Origin: Pseudomonas fulva NBRC 16637 = DSM 17717
GTDB taxonomy: Bacteria > Pseudomonadota > Gammaproteobacteria > Pseudomonadales > Pseudomonadaceae
Length of the DNA stretch: 64,000 nt
Reading direction: 5' to 3'
Assembly: GCF_000730565.1 (NCBI RefSeq)
Contig: NZ_BBIQ01000007.1
Location: 152,224 to 216,223 of the forward strand
The notes under the pieces were generated by a model. That model searched no databases, had not been told where the DNA came from, and was given only the letters and a program-made list of their open reading frames with translations. A program made the translations under genes and the position numbers. Below, one piece after another: positions 1 through 9,059 of the stretch. The first letter of the stretch is position 1. Every line of letters starts with the position of its first letter.

Positions 1-3000
1 CGTGTTCATCGAGTACATACACGCGGGTGTTGGGGATCGGACGGCCGATCGGCGGTGTCTGCACCGGCAGTGGCGTATGGGCCGGCAACGACCAGGCGGT
101 ACTGTCGACAGTGGCCTCGGTGGGGCCATACACGTTATGCACGCACACCCAGGGCAAGCGCTCGCGAAGGCTTTGCAGCAACGCGGGGGTAAGATCGCCG
201 CCTCCGCAGAAAATGTCGGTGAGCCGGGTGCACCCCTGCACCCCTGGCTGATCGAGGAACTGCTGCAACAGCGCCGGGACGAACTTGACGATGCTGACCT
301 GCTGCGCCTTGATCAGCTCCACCAGGTAGCCAGGGTCGCGGTGCCCACCGGGGCGAGCCAGGACCAGGCGCACCCCCGCCGTCAACGGCCAGAACAACTC
401 CCAGACCGAACCGTCGAAGGTGCACGGGGCGCGTTGCAGCAAGGCGTCACCGGCACGTGGTGCCCGGATCAGCGAGCCCCAGTGCATCAGGTTGCACAGG
501 CCGCGATGCTCGATCATCACGCCCTTGGGCGTGCCGGTCGAACCTGAGGTGTACATCACGTAAGCCAAGTGCTGCGGGCCAAGGCCAGGCACCTGAGGGT
601 CGGTGCAAGGACGCTCGGTCAGATCACAGCGGTCCAGGTTCAGGGTGGGCTGTTGCAACGGCGCGAAGAGCCCTGCCGTGGCCCCGTGCACCAGCACCGT
701 GACCGGGTTGCAGTCCTGCAACTTGAAGCGCAGCCGCTCTTGCGGGTATTCAGGGTCCAGCGGCACGTAGGCACCACCTGCCTTGAGCACCCCGAGCAAG
801 GCGATCATCAGGCTGACACCTCGCTCGATGCACACCGCCACTCGGCTGTCAGGTGTCACGCCCAGGCCGATCAGGTAGTGCGCCAGGCGGTTGGCCTGTT
901 CGTTGAGCGTCTGGTAGTCCAGGCTCTGGCCGTCGGCCTGCAGGGCGATGGCGCAGGGGGTACGTTGCACCTGGGCCTCGAACAGCGTCGGCAGTGTCTG
1001 GTGAACAGGGCTGGTGGGGTCTTCGGTGGCGTTGAAGCCTTCGAGCATCAACGCAAGCTCCCGTGCAGGCACCGGGCATAGCTGCTGGAGCATGCCGGAT
1101 GTCGGGTCCGATAGTGCCTGGCCGATCTGTTCGAGCGCCGTGCCCAGGTAGTCCAGCATGCGCTGCGCCCCCAGCGCACGCGGGGCACGCACAGACAGTT
1201 GCAGGCGATCTCCCGGGTCATCCACCGTCAATACCAGGCCATGGCTCGTCACTTCACTGGCTTCGACCAGCGCGACACCCGGCATGACCTCGCCCAACGG
1301 CAGCGCACCCTGACGGTAGTTCACCAGGCTGTCGAACAGTGCGCTGCCGGCCGGCAGACCGCTGCATTGCTGGGCCAGGATCAGCGGCGCATCTTCATGG
1401 GCCAGTAGCGCCGCCAGGCGAGCATGGGTATCCACCAACGCCTGCGCTGGGGTGCAGTCATTGAGGTTGATGCGCAGCGGCAAGCTGTTGATGAACATCC
1501 CCAGCGCCCGGTCGGCGCCAGGGCCGGCCATGCTGCGCCCCAGCAATACCGTGCCCACCACGACTTGGTCGCGCCCACTCAGGCTAGCCAGTGCATGGGC
1601 CCATGCCAGGTGCAGCAGGCTCGCAAGGCTGGCGCCATGCGCCCTTGCCAGGGCGCGCAGGCTGGCGACCGTGGCGGCGGGCAGGTTACGGCTGGCGTTC
1701 TCGAGGTCGGCCGGATCGAGCGCCACTGCGCCCCAGCCCGACAGCGGCTGCTGCGGCGCCAACCCCGCCAGTTGCTCGGTGAAAAATGCCCGGTGGGCGG
1801 CCTGGCGCTCGGCGCGGTTAGTGAGCGCCACGTAATCCCGATACGGCACTGGCGCTGGCAATTGCGCACCCCGCCCCGCCATACAGGCCTCCAGCTCGCC
1901 CAGTAGCACCTGCAAGGACACCGCGTCATTGACCAGATGGTGAAAACGCAGCAAGGCCAGCCAACGGCCCTGTTCAGGTGCATCCATGCACACCAGTGCC
2001 AGCATCGGCGCCTTGTCCAGGCTGAGCGGGCGCCGGCCGGGATGGTAGTGGTCACGCCATTGACCTTCAGGCCCCTGCCAGCGTTCGACCGGCAGGCGGG
2101 CATGGCGCCAGACCACCTGGTGCGGCGTCTCCAGCCCTTCCCAGGCCAGGCTGGTGCGCAGGATGTCGTGGCGCTGCATCACATGCTGCAACGCTACGGC
2201 GAAGTCGCGCACCTGTTGCTCGGTGGCGAACGAGAACAAGGCCTGTTGCTGGTACGGGTCGACCGTGTCCGTCAGGTGGTGGTACAGCAGCCCCTGCTGC
2301 AAGGGCGCCAAGGGGTAGATTTCCTGCACGTTGGCCGCGCCACCCGGCACCCTCGCTACGATGCGGTCGAGCGCTGCCTGACTGAGCGTGGCCAGGGGCA
2401 GCATGCCCGGCTCGATGCGCTGGCACTGCAACGGGATGCACGGCGGTGGGGTGTGCACGCACTCGGTGGCCCTGGCGCTGGCGGCGACCGCTGCCAGGGT
2501 CGATTGCCCGAACAGCACCTGCACATCGACCTGCAGGCCTTGTTGGCGCATGGCCTCGATCAGTTGGACAGCCAGCAGCGAATGCCCGCCCAGCTCGAAG
2601 AAATGGTCGTGCCGGCCGATGCGCTCGATGTGCAGCAACTGGGCCCAGAGCGCGGCCAGGCGTTGCTCCATCTCCCCTTCTGGCGGCTCATGCTCGTGCC
2701 GCACCATGGCCGTGTCATCCGCTGGGGGCAGCGCGCGTCGGTCGAGCTTGCCATTGGCGGTCAAGGGCCAGTGGGCGACCTGCATGTAGGCGACCGGCAA
2801 CAGGGCGACTGGCAGGCTATCGCGCAGGTGATCGTGCAGGGCCCGGGGCGTGACCGGATCGGTCGCCGTGAACCAGGCATGCAACTGACCCTCGCGGAGC
2901 ATGACCACGCCTTCGTTCACCGCCGGGTGACGGCTCAAGGCGGCTTCGATCTCCGCAAGCTCCACCCGCATACCGCGGATCTTCACTTGGTCGTCGTTGC

Positions 3001-5542
3001 GGCCCAGGTACTCAAGCGTGCCGTCGGACAGCCAGCGCACCCAGTCACCGGTCCGGTAAAGCCGGGCGCCAGGCGCGCTACTGAACGGGTCTTGAACGAA
3101 GCGCTCGGCGCTCAGTTGCGGCTGGTTGAAGTAGCCCCTGGCCACCCCTTGGCCACCGATATACAGCTCACCGGCAGCGCCGGGCGGCAGCAACTGGCCC
3201 TGCCCGTCCAGCACATACACCTGGGTGTTGGCGACCGGAACGCCGATGTGCAATGGCCCACCCGGCTGCACCTGCCCCGACGTGGCCACTACCGTGGCTT
3301 CGGTCGGGCCATAGTTGTTGATCACCTTGCACGTCAGCTCCCGGCCCAGTCGTCGCAGGCGGTCACCGCCCACCAGCAGGGTTTCCAACGTTGGATGGGG
3401 CATCCCCTGGGCGAAGGCGAGCTCCGCAATCGGCGTGGGCAAGAAGCTGACGTGAAGCGTTTGGGCCCGCCACCAGGCGAGCAACGCGTGTACATCCTCG
3501 GCCCCTTCGCGTACCGGTGCCAGGTGCAAGGTGGCGCCACTGCACAGCGCCGGCCAGATCTCCCAGGCCATGGCATCGAAACCAAAGCCCGCCACGCTGG
3601 ACTGATGGCGGCCTGGGCCAAGCGCGAATTGGGTGCAGTGCCAGTCCACCAGGTTGGCCAGCATGCGTTGCTCGACCATCACTCCCTTGGGTTGGCCGGT
3701 GGAGCCAGAGGTATAGATGATGTAGACCAAATCCGTACGCGTTTGCGGTGCGAACGAGAAGGTGGCTGCGGGCTCGGTCGGCCACGACGGGTCGTCCAGT
3801 TCGATCTGTGGCCTGCCGTGCCTGGGCAGGCGCGGTGCGAAGCGCGAAAGGGTCAGGACCACGTGCGGAGCGCTGTCCTGCAGCAGGTAGGCGATGCGCT
3901 CTGCCGGATGGGCCGGATCGACCGGCACGTAAGCACCGCCTGCCTTGAGTACCGCCAGCAGGCCAACCAGGGTGTCCAGCCCTCGCTGGGCGACCACTGC
4001 CACGCGCCGTTCAGGGCCTACCCCGAGACTTGCGAGGTGCTGGGCCAAGGCGCTTGCGCGGTGATCGAGCTCGTCGTAACTCAAGGTTTGGTCGCCGAAA
4101 CAGGCTGCCAGGGCTCCCGGCTGCGTGCGGGCTTGCAGCTCGATGCGTTGCTGAATCAGGCAGGGCGCCGTGTGCGCCGCTGACATGGCCGTCATGTTCC
4201 ATGCCCTGAGGCGTTGGTGCTCGGGTGCGGTCAGCATGTCGAAGGCCGATACCAGGGCCTGGGGTTGGGCCAGGCCCTGCTCCAGCACATGCAGCAGTCG
4301 TGCGCCGAGGGCTTTGGCCTGTTCGTCGCTGAACCAGGCGCGGCTGTGCACCAAGTGCAGGCGCGCGGTGCCTGCGTGGGTGTTGCAGCGCAAATGGATG
4401 CTCAAGGGTGAGGGTTCATGGCCATTGCAGATCATGACCGTCGCACCGGCCACGTCGCCGATTTGCAGCGCGTTGCTGTCTTCTTCGAAGGACACCAGCA
4501 GCTCGAACAACTGCGTGCGCCCCTCCTGCTGCGCGGCGACGTCGCGTTTGAGCGCGCTCAACGGGTAGCGCTGATGACGAAAATCCTGCTTGAGCGTAGC
4601 GACGATGGCTTGAATCAGGTCCGCGAAGGACAGGTTCCTGCCAAAGTCCATGCGCAGTGGGCTGACCTGGGTGAACAATCCCAGGGTTGCCTTGAACTGT
4701 GCGTTGGCGCGGTTGCGTACCGGCAAGCCGACCATCCATTGATCGCGCTGCCAAGTGCGGCAGACACAGACGTGCAGTGCCCCCAGCAACACCGGCAACG
4801 GCGACACGCCCAGGGTGTCGGCCAGCGCCCGCAGCTTGCGCATCAAGCCAGGCGTAACCGCCAGATCGAGCGCATGGCTCGGTGAATCCTCCGGCGACAA
4901 AGCCGGTTGGGTAGGCCGCAGCAGGGGGTCGGGCAGTTGGGCAAGCCTGGTCAGCCAGTACTCACGGTCACGCTGATAACGCGCCGAGGCCAGGTAGCGC
5001 GCATCCTCTTCGATAAAGGCGCAGTACGAGGGCGCGCTGCCGGGCAGCGCCTGTTGATGTTCGAGCGTGAGGTAGAGGTCGGCCAGTTGCTTGAACCACT
5101 GGTCAACGCCCCACCCATCGAGCACCAGATGGTGGGCGCGCAAGGCCAGCAAGTGCTCGCGGGGGCCCATCCTGATCAGCCTGGCCTCCCAAAGCGGCCC
5201 TTGCTCCAGTGCAATGGGCATGCGCATCCAGGCATCGAGAAGGTTCAGGGCTGCATCGGTCGGGTGGGCGTCAGCTTGAAGGTCGTCCCACATCAAGGTC
5301 ACGGGCAGCTGGGGGGCGAAACGCTGCCGCGCCGAGCCACCCTCCTGTACCCACACGGTACGCAAGGCATCGTGGAGGCTGGCCAGGTGATGCAGTGCCA
5401 GCGTCAGCCTGGTCCTGTCCACCTGCCCCTCCAGCGCGACATAGGCGCCAATGTTGTACAGCGGGGATGTGCCTTGGCTGAGTTGCTCCAGCCAGATATC
5501 CCGCTGGGCAACGGTGAGGTCGAAAAGGTCGGCGGCAGGCAT
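1..5542 (-). CDS. Non-ribosomal peptide synthetase, N-terminal part (C-A-T-C-A...), runs off the left edge
   Basis: Large modular synthetase that activates amino acids and joins them on carrier domains; about 1847 residues are visible and the C-terminus lies outside the window. Reading the minus strand: condensation domain C1 (HHLVLDG near residues 136-142), adenylation A1 (YTSGSTGQPKG near 606, NNYGPTEATV near 740), carrier T1 (FFELGGHSLL near 977-986), C2 (IYPLAPLQQGLLYHH near 1077, HHLVNDAVS near 1200) and A2 (YTSGSTGTPKG near 1665, VYGPTEATVD near 1805). There is no loading A or CoA-ligase domain, so C1 is probably a starter condensation domain that accepts an acyl chain. The A1 specificity residues read D-A-W-F-L-G-N-V-V, the leucine code; A2 reads about D-G-W-K-F-G-V-V-D, Glu/Gln-like but uncertain. 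The ATG has AGAAGG about 10 bases upstream and an in-frame TGA just before it. A cyclic lipopeptide product is favoured (inference). Confidence 0.93.
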   Translation of the reverse strand, partial: MPAADLFDLTVAQRDIWLEQLSQGTSPLYNIGAYVALEGQVDRTRLTLALHHLASLHDALRTVWVQEGGSARQRFAPQLPVTLMWDDLQADAHPTDAALNLLDAWMRMPIALEQGPLWEARLIRMGPREHLLALRAHHLVLDGWGVDQWFKQLADLYLTLEHQQALPGSAPSYCAFIEEDARYLASARYQRDREYWLTRLAQLPDPLLRPTQPALSPEDSPSHALDLAVTPGLMRKLRALADTLGVSPLPVLLGALHVCVCRTWQRDQWMVGLPVRNRANAQFKATLGLFTQVSPLRMDFGRNLSFADLIQAIVATLKQDFRHQRYPLSALKRDVAAQQEGRTQLFELLVSFEEDSNALQIGDVAGATVMICNGHEPSPLSIHLRCNTHAGTARLHLVHSRAWFSDEQAKALGARLLHVLEQGLAQPQALVSAFDMLTAPEHQRLRAWNMTAMSAAHTAPCLIQQRIELQARTQPGALAACFGDQTLSYDELDHRASALAQHLASLGVGPERRVAVVAQRGLDTLVGLLAVLKAGGAYVPVDPAHPAERIAYLLQDSAPHVVLTLSRFAPRLPRHGRPQIELDDPSWPTEPAATFSFAPQTRTDLVYIIYTSGSTGQPKGVMVEQRMLANLVDWHCTQFALGPGRHQSSVAGFGFDAMAWEIWPALCSGATLHLAPVREGAEDVHALLAWWRAQTLHVSFLPTPIAELAFAQGMPHPTLETLLVGGDRLRRLGRELTCKVINNYGPTEATVVATSGQVQPGGPLHIGVPVANTQVYVLDGQGQLLPPGAAGELYIGGQGVARGYFNQPQLSAERFVQDPFSSAPGARLYRTGDWVRWLSDGTLEYLGRNDDQVKIRGMRVELAEIEAALSRHPAVNEGVVMLREGQLHAWFTATDPVTPRALHDHLRDSLPVALLPVAYMQVAHWPLTANGKLDRRALPPADDTAMVRHEHEPPEGEMEQRLAALWAQLLHIERIGRHDHFFELGGHSLLAVQLIEAMRQQGLQVDVQVLFGQSTLAAVAASARATECVHTPPPCIPLQCQRIEPGMLPLATLSQAALDRIVARVPGGAANVQEIYPLAPLQQGLLYHHLTDTVDPYQQQALFSFATEQQVRDFAVALQHVMQRHDILRTSLAWEGLETPHQVVWRHARLPVERWQGPEGQWRDHYHPGRRPLSLDKAPMLALVCMDAPEQGRWLALLRFHHLVNDAVSLQVLLGELEACMAGRGAQLPAPVPYRDYVALTNRAERQAAHRAFFTEQLAGLAPQQPLSGWGAVALDPADLENASRNLPAATVASLRALARAHGASLASLLHLAWAHALASLSGRDQVVVGTVLLGRSMAGPGADRALGMFINSLPLRINLNDCTPAQALVDTHARLAALLAHEDAPLILAQQCSGLPAGSALFDSLVNYRQGALPLGEVMPGVALVEASEVTSHGLVLTVDDPGDRLQLSVRAPRALGAQRMLDYLGTALEQIGQALSDPTSGMLQQLCPVPARELALMLEGFNATEDPTSPVHQTLPTLFEAQVQRTPCAIALQADGQSLDYQTLNEQANRLAHYLIGLGVTPDSRVAVCIERGVSLMIALLGVLKAGGAYVPLDPEYPQERLRFKLQDCNPVTVLVHGATAGLFAPLQQPTLNLDRCDLTERPCTDPQVPGLGPQHLAYVMYTSGSTGTPKGVMIEHRGLCNLMHWGSLIRAPRAGDALLQRAPCTFDGSVWELFWPLTAGVRLVLARPGGHRDPGYLVELIKAQQVSIVKFVPALLQQFLDQPGVQGCTRLTDIFCGGGDLTPALLQSLRERLPWVCVHNVYGPTEATVDSTAWSLPAHTPLPVQTPPIGRPIPNTRVYVLDEH

Positions 5543-5954
5543 GATCGGTCAGGTCCTTCTGAGGGGTCAGCGTGCGATTCAAACACCGGGCGCCTGCCCT
5601 GTATGGCCCATTAAACCCGGACACCCTCGCAAGCAACGTGGGCTGCTGAAATCCTTGTAGGAGATTACCTACACGGGGCTGGCGACGATGGCTCACGGCA
5701 TATTGTATTGGCTTCGCTTATCCCTGCGGAGCCACCCTTCTGACGCCAATTTGCTGGCATTTGGCCCTTTTTCCAGCGTTCCCCACGCATCCGATGATCT
5801 GCGCCTACCACCTTTTGCTGGCATGTTCTGTCCCTGAATCCCGCTACAGACGTCTTCCAGTCAGCGGGCTTGAATACGCCCATACACCCTGCCCGATTGC
5901 AATGTGATTGCGCGGGCAGACGCAGTTACAGCAGGCCCTCAGGAACCCATCGAC
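5543..5954. other. Divergent intergenic region between the synthetase and the LuxR gene
   Basis: About 410 bases with no convincing gene. It must hold the promoters of both the synthetase (leftward) and the LuxR regulator (rightward). The one clear structure is the inverted repeat at 5656-5673, listed separately. No convincing Fur box or -35/-10 pair was found here by eye. Confidence 0.6.
5656..5673. promoter_or_regulatory. Inverted repeat upstream of the synthetase gene
   Basis: TGTAGG, six bases, CCTACA: perfect 6-bp arms centred about 122 bases upstream of the synthetase ATG. The size and two-fold symmetry fit a LuxR-family operator, and a LuxR gene is adjacent. However, TGTAGGAG is also how the Pseudomonas REP element at 63805 begins, so it could be a REP remnant. 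Confidence 0.35.
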
Positions 5955-6737
5955 ATGATGTTGAACGCTCGCTCCGACTACCGACCGGACCCTCATCTCT
6001 ATCTGCAGCTGGGTGAATTGATCGCGCAGACCGGCGGCGCCTGTTTCGCCGAGCAGATGCTTCGCCTGGTACAGGATCAAGTCAGCATCGACGGGTTGGA
6101 AATCAGTGAATGGACCCTCGATGCACCGCAGTTGACGGACAGCCGGGTCGAAGTGCTCGGCCGCGCCGGTGTGCATGCAAGGCAGGTGGGCTCACGCTTG
6201 CCTCATCCCCTGCTGCAATCGATCGAGCAGATGCACGACCCATTGCTCATCGAGTTCAAGGCGCCCGAAGGCAGCAATCCGCGTAATCTGCGCCCGGCCC
6301 ATCAATGCCACCTGGTGTCCTGCAGCGGTACCAAACGGTGGGTGATCAGTGCCTACCGCTTGCCCTGCGAGCGACGCTTTTCGCTGGCAGAGCTGTCGCA
6401 GCTCAAGAGCCTCTCCAGTACGCTGCTGCCGCTCGTCGAACATCACGGTCAATTGCTCGATCATGACGGCGCCGAAGTGATTGGCCAGGCGCTGGATGAC
6501 GCAGAGGTCGGCAGACTGCAACAGACGTTCGGCAGACGTCTGATGCAGGCTTCAGTCAAGCTCTCGGTGCGCGAACAAGAGGTGTGCGTGGGCCTGCTGA
6601 GCGGCTGCACGGTCCCTGAGCTCGCCCGGCGGTTGAATGTGAAGAACAGCTCGGTGGAAACCTATCTCAAACGCGCTGCTGCCAAGTTAGGCGTAAGCGG
6701 CCGTAATGGCCTGACCAAATGGATGACAGGCGGGTAG
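5955..6737 (+). CDS. LuxR-family transcriptional regulator beside the synthetase
   Basis: 260-residue regulator. The C-terminal 60 residues form a LuxR/FixJ helix-turn-helix (LSVREQEVCVGLLSGCTVPE, then LARRLNVKNSSVETYLKRAA). The N-terminal 190 residues show neither a clear autoinducer-binding domain nor a receiver Asp pocket. The start chosen is the first of two adjacent ATGs, with AGGA ten bases upstream; a GTG at 5904 would add 17 residues but has no good ribosome site. Orphan LuxR proteins of this size flank many Pseudomonas lipopeptide synthetases (PsoR, EtlR and ViscAR types) and activate them, so that role is the natural inference. No luxI-like gene is in the window. Confidence 0.88.
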   Translation: MMLNARSDYRPDPHLYLQLGELIAQTGGACFAEQMLRLVQDQVSIDGLEISEWTLDAPQLTDSRVEVLGRAGVHARQVGSRLPHPLLQSIEQMHDPLLIEFKAPEGSNPRNLRPAHQCHLVSCSGTKRWVISAYRLPCERRFSLAELSQLKSLSSTLLPLVEHHGQLLDHDGAEVIGQALDDAEVGRLQQTFGRRLMQASVKLSVREQEVCVGLLSGCTVPELARRLNVKNSSVETYLKRAAAKLGVSGRNGLTKWMTGG

Positions 6738-6798
6738 CGACCTGCGCCTACCCCTCTGCGCAAACAGAGCACAGGTGTAAACCGAAATAGATGCATTT

Positions 6799-6817
6799 GA
6801 TAATGATTCGTAGTATT
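6799..6817. promoter_or_regulatory. Fur-box-like site upstream of the TonB-dependent receptor
   Basis: GATAATGATTCGTAGTATT matches 13 of 19 positions of the Fur consensus GATAATGATAATCATTATC, with the left half (GATAATGAT) intact. It lies 56 bases before the receptor ATG, where a repressor would cover the promoter. It implies iron-repressed expression (inference from the match and from the type of gene it precedes). Confidence 0.6.
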
Positions 6818-6872
6818 TTCCCGGCGCGGTTACACCTCCAACTCTAGCGCCCTACTCAGGATCGTACTGTCG

Positions 6873-9008
6873 ATGCGTCGCACGTTCGTCTCGCTTTGTG
6901 TACTTCATGCCGTTTCCCCCCTGGCGTTTGCCGATCCGGCCTCCCCGCCCGACGCCGCGCAAATCGAACTTCAAGCCTTGAGCATTACCGGCAGTGCCGA
7001 TGCCGAACGGGCCGACGGCCCGGTCCAGGGGTACAAGGCCAGCCGCTCGGCCAGTGCCACGCGCACTGACACGGCACTGCACGAGACGCCTCAGTCCGTC
7101 AGCGTGGTACCCAAGGATGTCCTCCAGGATACCGGCGCCACCCGTCTGCAGGACGGGCTCGATTATGCCGGCGGCGTCGGCCGCGCCAACAACTTCGGCG
7201 GCCAAGGCCTTACCACTTTCACGGTGCGCGGCTTCACCACCGGCGAGTTCTACCGCAACGGGTTCCCGATCAACCGGGGGTACCCCAATGCGCCAGACGC
7301 CAATACGGTCGAGCGCCTGGAAGTCATCCGTGGCCCGGCCAGCAGCCTGTATGGCCGTGGCGATCCGGGTGGCACCTTCAACGTGGTCAGCAAGCAACCC
7401 CTGTCGGACCCGAGCGTGACACTGGGCAGTCAGTTCGACGACCAAGGCATGCACCGCGCCACCCTCGATGCCACCGGGCCGCTAAACGAGGACGGCTCTG
7501 TGGCCTACCGGCTCAATGTGCTGGGCGAAGGCGGCGACAGTTTCCGTGACGATGTGCAGGGCGAGCGCTACGACGTGGCCCCAGTACTGAGCTGGCAGGT
7601 CAACGACAGCACCAAGGTGGTGTTCGAAGGCGACTTCATGCGCAACAACCACCCCCTTGATCGCGGCCTGACCCGCTACGCTACCCAACCGCGCAGCGCC
7701 TCGCGGGACACCTACATCTGGGAAAAGGGCAGTGACAACCTGCTGCACAACGACAACAACATGGCCCAGATACGCTTCGAGCACCTGCTCAACGAAGACT
7801 GGACGCTGGCCGGCGGGTTCCAGTTCCTCGATGGCAGCCTGCAGGGCAATGCCGTGGAAGCCAACAAGGCCCCGGTGGATGGTCGCACCCTGGAGCGCAA
7901 CTTCAACTGGCGCAAGCTGCAGTGGACCGACCGGGACTGGCAGCTGAACCTGACAGGGCACTTCGATACAGGCGCGTTCAGCCATACCTTGCTGACCGGC
8001 GTCGAATACGAGAACTACGATTACAACTCCATCATCCAGCGCTCCTCGGCGCGCGATGGCACCTACCCCATCGATATCTATCACCCGCTACTGGGCCAGC
8101 CTCGCCCTGCCCTGACCCGCACGACCACCTGGGACAAGGAAAACCTGCAAACCTGGGCGTTCTTCATTCAGGACCAAGTGGCCCTGACCGAGCGCCTCAA
8201 GGCGCTGGCCGGGGTACGCCTGGAGCGCTTCGAGCATGACTACGACGACAAGATGCCGACCAACCGCGACTTCAGCAAAGGCGAAAATGGCGTGACGCCG
8301 CGCTTTGGCCTGATCTACGACCTGACCGATACCCTGGCGGTGTACGCCAACACCGCGCGCTCGTTCAAGCCCAACACCGGCACGCCCGCCAGCGGAGGCG
8401 GCTTCGATCCGGAAAAGGGCAAGTCTTATGAGCTGGGGTTGAAGTGGGCGTCGCTCGATGGCCAGCTGAGCGCGGATGCTGCGGTCTATCACATCGTCAA
8501 GGAAAACGTCCTGGCCAACGACCCCAGCGACCCTACCAACACCTTCAAGGTGGCTGCAGGTGAGGTGCGCAGCCGCGGGCTTGATATCAACGTGGCAGGC
8601 AACCTGACCCCCGAATGGCGCGTCATCGGTGGCTATTCCTATGTCGATGCCCAAGTCACCAAGGACACCAGCCTGCCCAGCGGTACGCGCCTTGCCAATA
8701 TCCCGCGCAACACCTTCAGCCTGCTGAACACCTACGAGTTCCAGGACGGTTTGGCCAAGGGGCTCGGGTTGGGCGTTGGGGTGAAATACGTGGATGACCG
8801 TGCCGGCCAGACCGCAACCAGCACCTACACCATGGAGCGCTACAGCGTGGTGGACCTGCTGAGCTTCTATAAGGTCAGCGAGCACGTACGCCTGAACCTG
8901 GACGTGAAGAACCTGTTCAATAAGGGCTATGACGAAGGCTCGTTCAACACCTACGCCTATCCGGGCGCGCCTCGTACGGTGCAGGCCGGGGTGGCCTACA
9001 CCTTCTGA
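6873..9008 (+). CDS. TonB-dependent siderophore receptor (outer membrane)
   Basis: 711-residue outer-membrane receptor for a ferric siderophore. It has a signal peptide ending near LAFADP, a possible TonB-box segment (ALSITGSA near 34-41), a plug domain (ETPQSVSVVPKDVLQD, then TVRGF and VERLEVIRGPASSLYGRGDP), and a 22-strand-type barrel ending in the C-terminal aromatic of VQAGVAYTF. There is no N-terminal STN signalling domain, so it should transport without controlling a sigma factor, and no fecI/fecR-type genes are adjacent. Plug sequence and size resemble hydroxamate/pyoverdine-type receptors (FpvA, FoxA, FhuE group); the ligand cannot be read from sequence. The upstream Fur-like site supports iron regulation. 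A strong hairpin follows the stop codon. Confidence 0.93.
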   Translation: MRRTFVSLCVLHAVSPLAFADPASPPDAAQIELQALSITGSADAERADGPVQGYKASRSASATRTDTALHETPQSVSVVPKDVLQDTGATRLQDGLDYAGGVGRANNFGGQGLTTFTVRGFTTGEFYRNGFPINRGYPNAPDANTVERLEVIRGPASSLYGRGDPGGTFNVVSKQPLSDPSVTLGSQFDDQGMHRATLDATGPLNEDGSVAYRLNVLGEGGDSFRDDVQGERYDVAPVLSWQVNDSTKVVFEGDFMRNNHPLDRGLTRYATQPRSASRDTYIWEKGSDNLLHNDNNMAQIRFEHLLNEDWTLAGGFQFLDGSLQGNAVEANKAPVDGRTLERNFNWRKLQWTDRDWQLNLTGHFDTGAFSHTLLTGVEYENYDYNSIIQRSSARDGTYPIDIYHPLLGQPRPALTRTTTWDKENLQTWAFFIQDQVALTERLKALAGVRLERFEHDYDDKMPTNRDFSKGENGVTPRFGLIYDLTDTLAVYANTARSFKPNTGTPASGGGFDPEKGKSYELGLKWASLDGQLSADAAVYHIVKENVLANDPSDPTNTFKVAAGEVRSRGLDINVAGNLTPEWRVIGGYSYVDAQVTKDTSLPSGTRLANIPRNTFSLLNTYEFQDGLAKGLGLGVGVKYVDDRAGQTATSTYTMERYSVVDLLSFYKVSEHVRLNLDVKNLFNKGYDEGSFNTYAYPGAPRTVQAGVAYTF

Positions 9009-9020
9009 CAGGCACTCGAC

Positions 9021-9050
9021 CGGCTCGGCGGCCAGGCAGCCGCCGAGCCG
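9021..9050. terminator. Bidirectional hairpin terminator between receptor and pagL
   Basis: CGGCTCGGCGGC and GCCGCCGAGCCG form a perfect 12-bp GC-rich stem with a 6-base loop. It lies between two converging genes, 12 bases past the receptor stop and 9 bases past the pagL stop. There is no clear T-run on either side. Confidence 0.75.
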
Positions 9051-9059
9051 GGCTGGTCA

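Noticed and set aside
1937..4183. Long open frame of 748 codons on the plus strand
   Set aside because: It is antisense to the synthetase, shows no known motif and has the Arg/Gln/His/Gly-rich composition of shadow frames in GC-rich DNA. The minus-strand frame carries all domain motifs.
5955..6737. Quorum-sensing LuxR with acyl-homoserine-lactone domain
   Set aside because: The conserved autoinducer-pocket residues were not found in the N-terminal part and there is no luxI gene in the window.
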